Shown here: positions 13,362 through 16,559 of the stretch, piece after piece | Layout: each line of letters begins with the position of its first letter | How positions within the stretch are numbered: the first letter of the stretch is position 1 | Source of the DNA: Clostridium sp. UBA5530 | Lineage (GTDB): Bacteria; Bacillota; Clostridia; Clostridiales; Clostridiaceae | Assembly (NCBI GenBank): GCA_002423705.1 | Contig: DINW01000091.1 | Location: 82,430-98,988, forward strand | Direction: 5' to 3' | DNA: 16,559 nt | Translations under genes and position numbers: made by a program | The notes under the pieces: generated by a model | Databases searched by the model: none | Seen by the model: the letters and a program-made list of their open reading frames with translations, nothing else | What the model was told of the DNA's origin: nothing

Positions 13362-15656
13362 TTACTGAATAAGTTTGCACAAGTTATCTTTGTAAAATAT
13401 AAACTCATAATGTAAAGCTCTAGTTAAAACCACATAAAGAAGTTTTTTATCTAGATCATTTTCCTTATAAAATTCATCGCTAACATTGAACACTATAGAG
13501 CAATCAAATTCTAATCCTTTTGTCATATAGGACGGTATTATTATATTATTTAAATCTATTATATCATCACTTTCTTTAATTAAGTTCCACTGATTGCAAC
13601 TATACTTTCTCAAACCATCATATATTTTTTTGCACTGGTCTTTACTCTTTCCTATAATTGCTATGGAGTTTTTATTAGTATTATGAATTTTTGTAACTAT
13701 TTCATCAACCTTTGATGCAAAATCTTTAAAAGTTTCATACTTTAAAATTTGTGGTCTTTCTCCATGTCTTAGTACTGGAATAGCTGGAGGTAGACTATTA
13801 TTCTGAGATATTAATACTTTATTAGCTAGTTCAATAATTTCAATGGTTGATCTATAGCTTTGAGTTAATCTTACATATTTCATATCCTTGTTAAATACAT
13901 CATCTATTACCTTATTCCAATCATCAAGTCCTTTATAGAAATAAATTCCTTGACCCAAATCTCCAACCAAAGTTAAGGAATTTCCTCTAGTTATAAGTCT
14001 CATTATTTCTATTTCAAAGGGACTATAGTCCTGAACTTCATCTACCATTACATGAGAAAATCTAAGGTTTTCATCTATCTCTTCTAGCTTAAATTTTAGA
14101 TATAACATAGGGGCTATATCTTCACTATCTATTATTCCCTTATCTTTATTCTCCTGTATTTTTTCTCTCATATGCTGTACTAAAGATTTTGGTATCTTAT
14201 CACCACTAGCAATTGAGAACATGTCTTCATCCAAGAAAAATCTCATATACAAATCTTTAGCATCCAGTTCTTTCCACTTAGCAAAGTACTCTTCAAAAGA
14301 TTTTTTGCTATTTTTCCTAGCTCTTTCTTTCTTTATATCTCTTTCTTCATATAAATTTATTAAAATCTCTCTTCTATGACTGCTATCCTCTTCACTTCTT
14401 TTTATATTTATTATTTTTAAATCATAATCATCATCAATAATTTTAAGCATTAATTCCACTTTGTCTTTAAACTTTAATGACAGATATCTTTTTATTTCAT
14501 CTTTTCTTTTATTCACAGGGAAATTTATTAAATCCTTTAGAAATAGCCTTCTTATTTCCTTTGCATCAACTAAGACATTGTCCTCTACCGTAATACTATC
14601 TATTTTCCCATCTTGTAGCTCAATTAATTTTATATATCTATCCATCATAGTTTTAAATGCTAAAGAACCTTTTACCTTAGCAGCGGTGGTTATATATTTA
14701 AGTTCCTCTTGGTCCTTAGCTTCCTCTAAAATATATCTTAATTTCATATCCTTGCTATATATTCTTCCTTTTACCTTTAAGGCCTTCAATGCAAACTCTT
14801 CAAAGGTTTCCTGTCTTACCTCTTCCACCCCTAAACTTGGTAAAACCTCACTTATATAATCTAAAAAAACTTTATTAGGTGCTAGTACTAGTACATCTTT
14901 CCCTTGTAAATTCTCTTTATATCTATATAAAAGATAAGCAAGTCTATGAAGAGCCACTGTGGTCTTACCAGAACCTGCAGATCCCTGAACTAATACCCCA
15001 TAGGTTTTAGGATATCTTATTATTTCATTTTGTTCTTTTTGTATAGTTGCAACAACATCTTTAAGTTTAGATCCTATGCTTTCCTCTAAAGTTATCTTTA
15101 AAAATTCATCTATTAGTGCATTTCCTTCAGATTCCTCTGTGTTTTTTAAAATTATATCATTTATTCCCTCGTCAAAAATGTCTATGAGTTCATTATCTTT
15201 ATATAGAAATTTTCTTTTTAAGGTTAAGATACCCTCAATTATTCCAATAGGTGCCCTATATTCTGTATTGCCTTGAGTACCACTATAATAAATGTCTGCA
15301 ATAGGGGCTCTCCAATCTATTACTTTTTCATCTCCATTTTCTATATCACCTATTCCAAACTTTCCTATGTAGAAATTCTCCATATCTCTTCTGTTTTCTT
15401 TAAAATCGATTCTTGCGAAATATGGTTTTTTCTCTGCCTCTTCATAATTATCTAGTTTTTTTGACACTATGCCTGATAATATTTTGATGTTTTCTAACTC
15501 TTCACTATAGCTCCCTCGAGCTGCTTTCTGCAAGGTTAATATTTTTTCTCTTAATTCATCATTTCTTTTGGAGATTTTACCTATCTCATCTTGTATCCAC
15601 GTCTTTGTTTCTCCCAAGTGATTTTTTTCAAAGATTAATTCTAAATCTCTGTCCAT
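13362..15656 (-). CDS. helD: HelD-type UvrD/Rep-like ATPase (RNA polymerase recycling factor)
   Basis: HelD binds stalled or post-termination RNA polymerase and uses ATP to release it from nucleic acid. The protein has 764 residues. An N-terminal coiled-coil arm (about 1-75) and the linker YIGKFGIGD...VIDWRAPIADIYY (96-124) are typical of HelD rather than UvrD. Walker A is GSAGSGKTT (225-233), Walker B is DEVQD (539-543), followed by LVGDLGQGIY (563-572), the motif IV-like LTQSYRSTIEI (597-607), TKGLEFD (712-718) and YVVLTRALHY (741-750). The motifs are intact, so it should be active. AGGAGGT lies 5 nt before the ATG. It is a single gene, divergent from the sugar-nucleotide reductase gene. 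Confidence 0.93.
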   Translation of the reverse strand: MDRDLELIFEKNHLGETKTWIQDEIGKISKRNDELREKILTLQKAARGSYSEELENIKILSGIVSKKLDNYEEAEKKPYFARIDFKENRRDMENFYIGKFGIGDIENGDEKVIDWRAPIADIYYSGTQGNTEYRAPIGIIEGILTLKRKFLYKDNELIDIFDEGINDIILKNTEESEGNALIDEFLKITLEESIGSKLKDVVATIQKEQNEIIRYPKTYGVLVQGSAGSGKTTVALHRLAYLLYRYKENLQGKDVLVLAPNKVFLDYISEVLPSLGVEEVRQETFEEFALKALKVKGRIYSKDMKLRYILEEAKDQEELKYITTAAKVKGSLAFKTMMDRYIKLIELQDGKIDSITVEDNVLVDAKEIRRLFLKDLINFPVNKRKDEIKRYLSLKFKDKVELMLKIIDDDYDLKIINIKRSEEDSSHRREILINLYEERDIKKERARKNSKKSFEEYFAKWKELDAKDLYMRFFLDEDMFSIASGDKIPKSLVQHMREKIQENKDKGIIDSEDIAPMLYLKFKLEEIDENLRFSHVMVDEVQDYSPFEIEIMRLITRGNSLTLVGDLGQGIYFYKGLDDWNKVIDDVFNKDMKYVRLTQSYRSTIEIIELANKVLISQNNSLPPAIPVLRHGERPQILKYETFKDFASKVDEIVTKIHNTNKNSIAIIGKSKDQCKKIYDGLRKYSCNQWNLIKESDDIIDLNNIIIPSYMTKGLEFDCSIVFNVSDEFYKENDLDKKLLYVVLTRALHYEFIFYKDNLCKLIQ

Positions 15657-15686
15657 AGATACCTCCTATTAAATTATATTAACTGC

Positions 15687-15728
15687 TATAATCCCTACAA
15701 GTTTCTTTAATAGCTTACAGGGATTATA
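15687..15728. other. Inverted repeat between the HelD-like gene and the RmlD-like gene
   Basis: TATAATCCCT (15687-15696) is perfectly repeated in inverted form at 15719-15728; after two mismatched bases a few more pairs (AAG/CTT) can form inside. Each arm holds a TATAAT on its own strand. It lies 31 nt ahead of the helD ATG, so it could be an operator or a leader hairpin. There is no T-run to make it a good terminator. Confidence 0.45.
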
Positions 15729-15895
15729 TAAAAGTAGACTTTACTATAATATCACTGTTTTTAACATTTTTAAACCACTATATAATTTAATCTTTAATAT
15801 AAGTTATCATTTATCTGTTTTATCCATGATTTATGAAATATTGTGAACTTTAATTATTATGTTGCATAAACTAAAGTATTAGTGAGGTGAGCTTT

Positions 15896-16559
15896 ATGAA
15901 TATTTTAATTACCGGAGGAGAAGGCTATTTAGGATCCTTTATAGCTAAGTCCCTTACCCCTAGATACAATGTCATTACTCTAGGTAAAAGTGAACTTAAT
16001 ATAACTCATAAAGAAAAAACCCTAAGTACTATAGAGGTTTTAAAGCCAGATTTTATTATTCATTGTGCTGCTTTAAAAGATGTGGATTTCTGTGAAAATC
16101 ATGAAACAGAAGCATATACCGTCAATACCATAGGCACTCTCAATGTAGCTTCTGCTTGCTCTGCTTTAGATATTCCTATTATTTATATATCAACTAATGA
16201 AATCTATGATGGTCGTAAAAATTCTCCTTATAGTGAAGCCGATGAGTGCAATCCTTTAAATGTATATGGTAAAACCAAATTAGCAGGCGAAAATTTGATA
16301 CGCACTTTATGCAAAAAATTCTTTATTGTTCGCACTTCCTGTGTCTTTGGTGGAGAAAATTTTTATATAAAAAAAAATTTAATGGATTTTAAATTCCCTA
16401 TGAATAATGCTTTGGAGGAAATTGTGAGTCCCACCTATATTGATGACTTATGCAAAGCCATAGATAGCATGATTAATTCTGATCTTTATGGAATTTATAA
16501 TTGTTCTAATAAAAATTATTGTAGCAAAGCACAAGTACTAGAAACATTATTTAGCTATT
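15896..16559 (+). CDS. RmlD-like sugar-nucleotide reductase (partial, 3' end cut)
   Basis: The frame is open from ATG at 15896 to the window end, 221 residues. GAGGTGA is the ribosome site. It is an extended short-chain dehydrogenase: NAD(P) loop TGGEGYLGS (6-14), then IIHCAALKDVDFCE (close to the RmlD form IHCAAYTxVDxCE), ISTNEIYDG (resembling ISTDYVFDG), the catalytic YGKTK (Tyr-x-x-x-Lys), RTSCVFG and SPTYIDDL. This pattern fits dTDP-4-dehydrorhamnose reductase and relatives that make deoxysugar donors for surface polysaccharide. Without the C-terminus and neighbouring rml genes, the exact substrate is not certain; another NDP-sugar reductase or epimerase is possible. Confidence 0.85.
   Translation, partial: MNILITGGEGYLGSFIAKSLTPRYNVITLGKSELNITHKEKTLSTIEVLKPDFIIHCAALKDVDFCENHETEAYTVNTIGTLNVASACSALDIPIIYISTNEIYDGRKNSPYSEADECNPLNVYGKTKLAGENLIRTLCKKFFIVRTSCVFGGENFYIKKNLMDFKFPMNNALEEIVSPTYIDDLCKAIDSMINSDLYGIYNCSNKNYCSKAQVLETLFSY

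Noticed and set aside
14461..15455. Plus-strand open frames opposite the HelD-like gene
   Set aside because: They are antisense to a clear, motif-complete helicase gene and lack ribosome binding sites and family resemblance.

Overview
The base composition is strongly AT-rich, with A/T-ending codons, AGGAGG-type ribosome binding sites and a Spo0E-like sporulation phosphatase gene. Together with a full-length HPr kinase and a flavodiiron protein, this points to an anaerobic, spore-forming Firmicute, most likely a Clostridium. No plasmid, prophage module, CRISPR array, rRNA or tRNA is visible. The window looks like chromosome, and it cuts a gene at each end.

Positions 1-4007 (+) hold a tight three-gene operon that I cannot assign to a known pathway. 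The first gene (cut at its start) joins the end of a NadD-like nucleotidylyltransferase domain to a GNAT-like segment and a phosphoribosyltransferase-like domain. The second is a lactate/malate dehydrogenase-like protein with an extra N-terminal domain and apparently altered substrate residues. The third is a cysteine-containing, double flavodoxin-like protein. A 17-bp hairpin ends the operon. This is the best candidate in the window for an undescribed metabolic system.

Positions 4097-5934 (-) hold a PflX-like radical SAM protein followed by a drug/metabolite-type transporter. Back-to-back promoters separate them from a PHP-domain phosphoesterase (6116-6946, +). That gene converges on a small orphan holin-like membrane protein, and the two genes share a hairpin that contains both stop codons. 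Between the holin-like gene and an M18 aminopeptidase (7498-8892, -) lies a 152-nt element: an outer stem encloses two long perfect hairpins, with a possible pseudoknot.

Positions 9036-10690 (-) hold a DUF896 small protein, HPr kinase/phosphorylase and 5-formyltetrahydrofolate cyclo-ligase in one probable operon. A divergent promoter region leads to the Spo0E-like gene (11036-11203, +). Then come, on the minus strand, an acidic protein pair (a DUF1292 protein and an unknown protein), a flavodiiron protein and a HelD-type helicase. The window ends inside a divergent RmlD-like sugar-nucleotide reductase gene (+).

Most of the window is ordinary clostridial housekeeping: carbon regulation, folate, oxygen/NO defence, RNA polymerase recycling, peptide turnover and sporulation timing. 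The unexplained parts are the first operon, the structured element at 7335-7486, the orphan holin-like gene and the acidic protein at 11266-11667.
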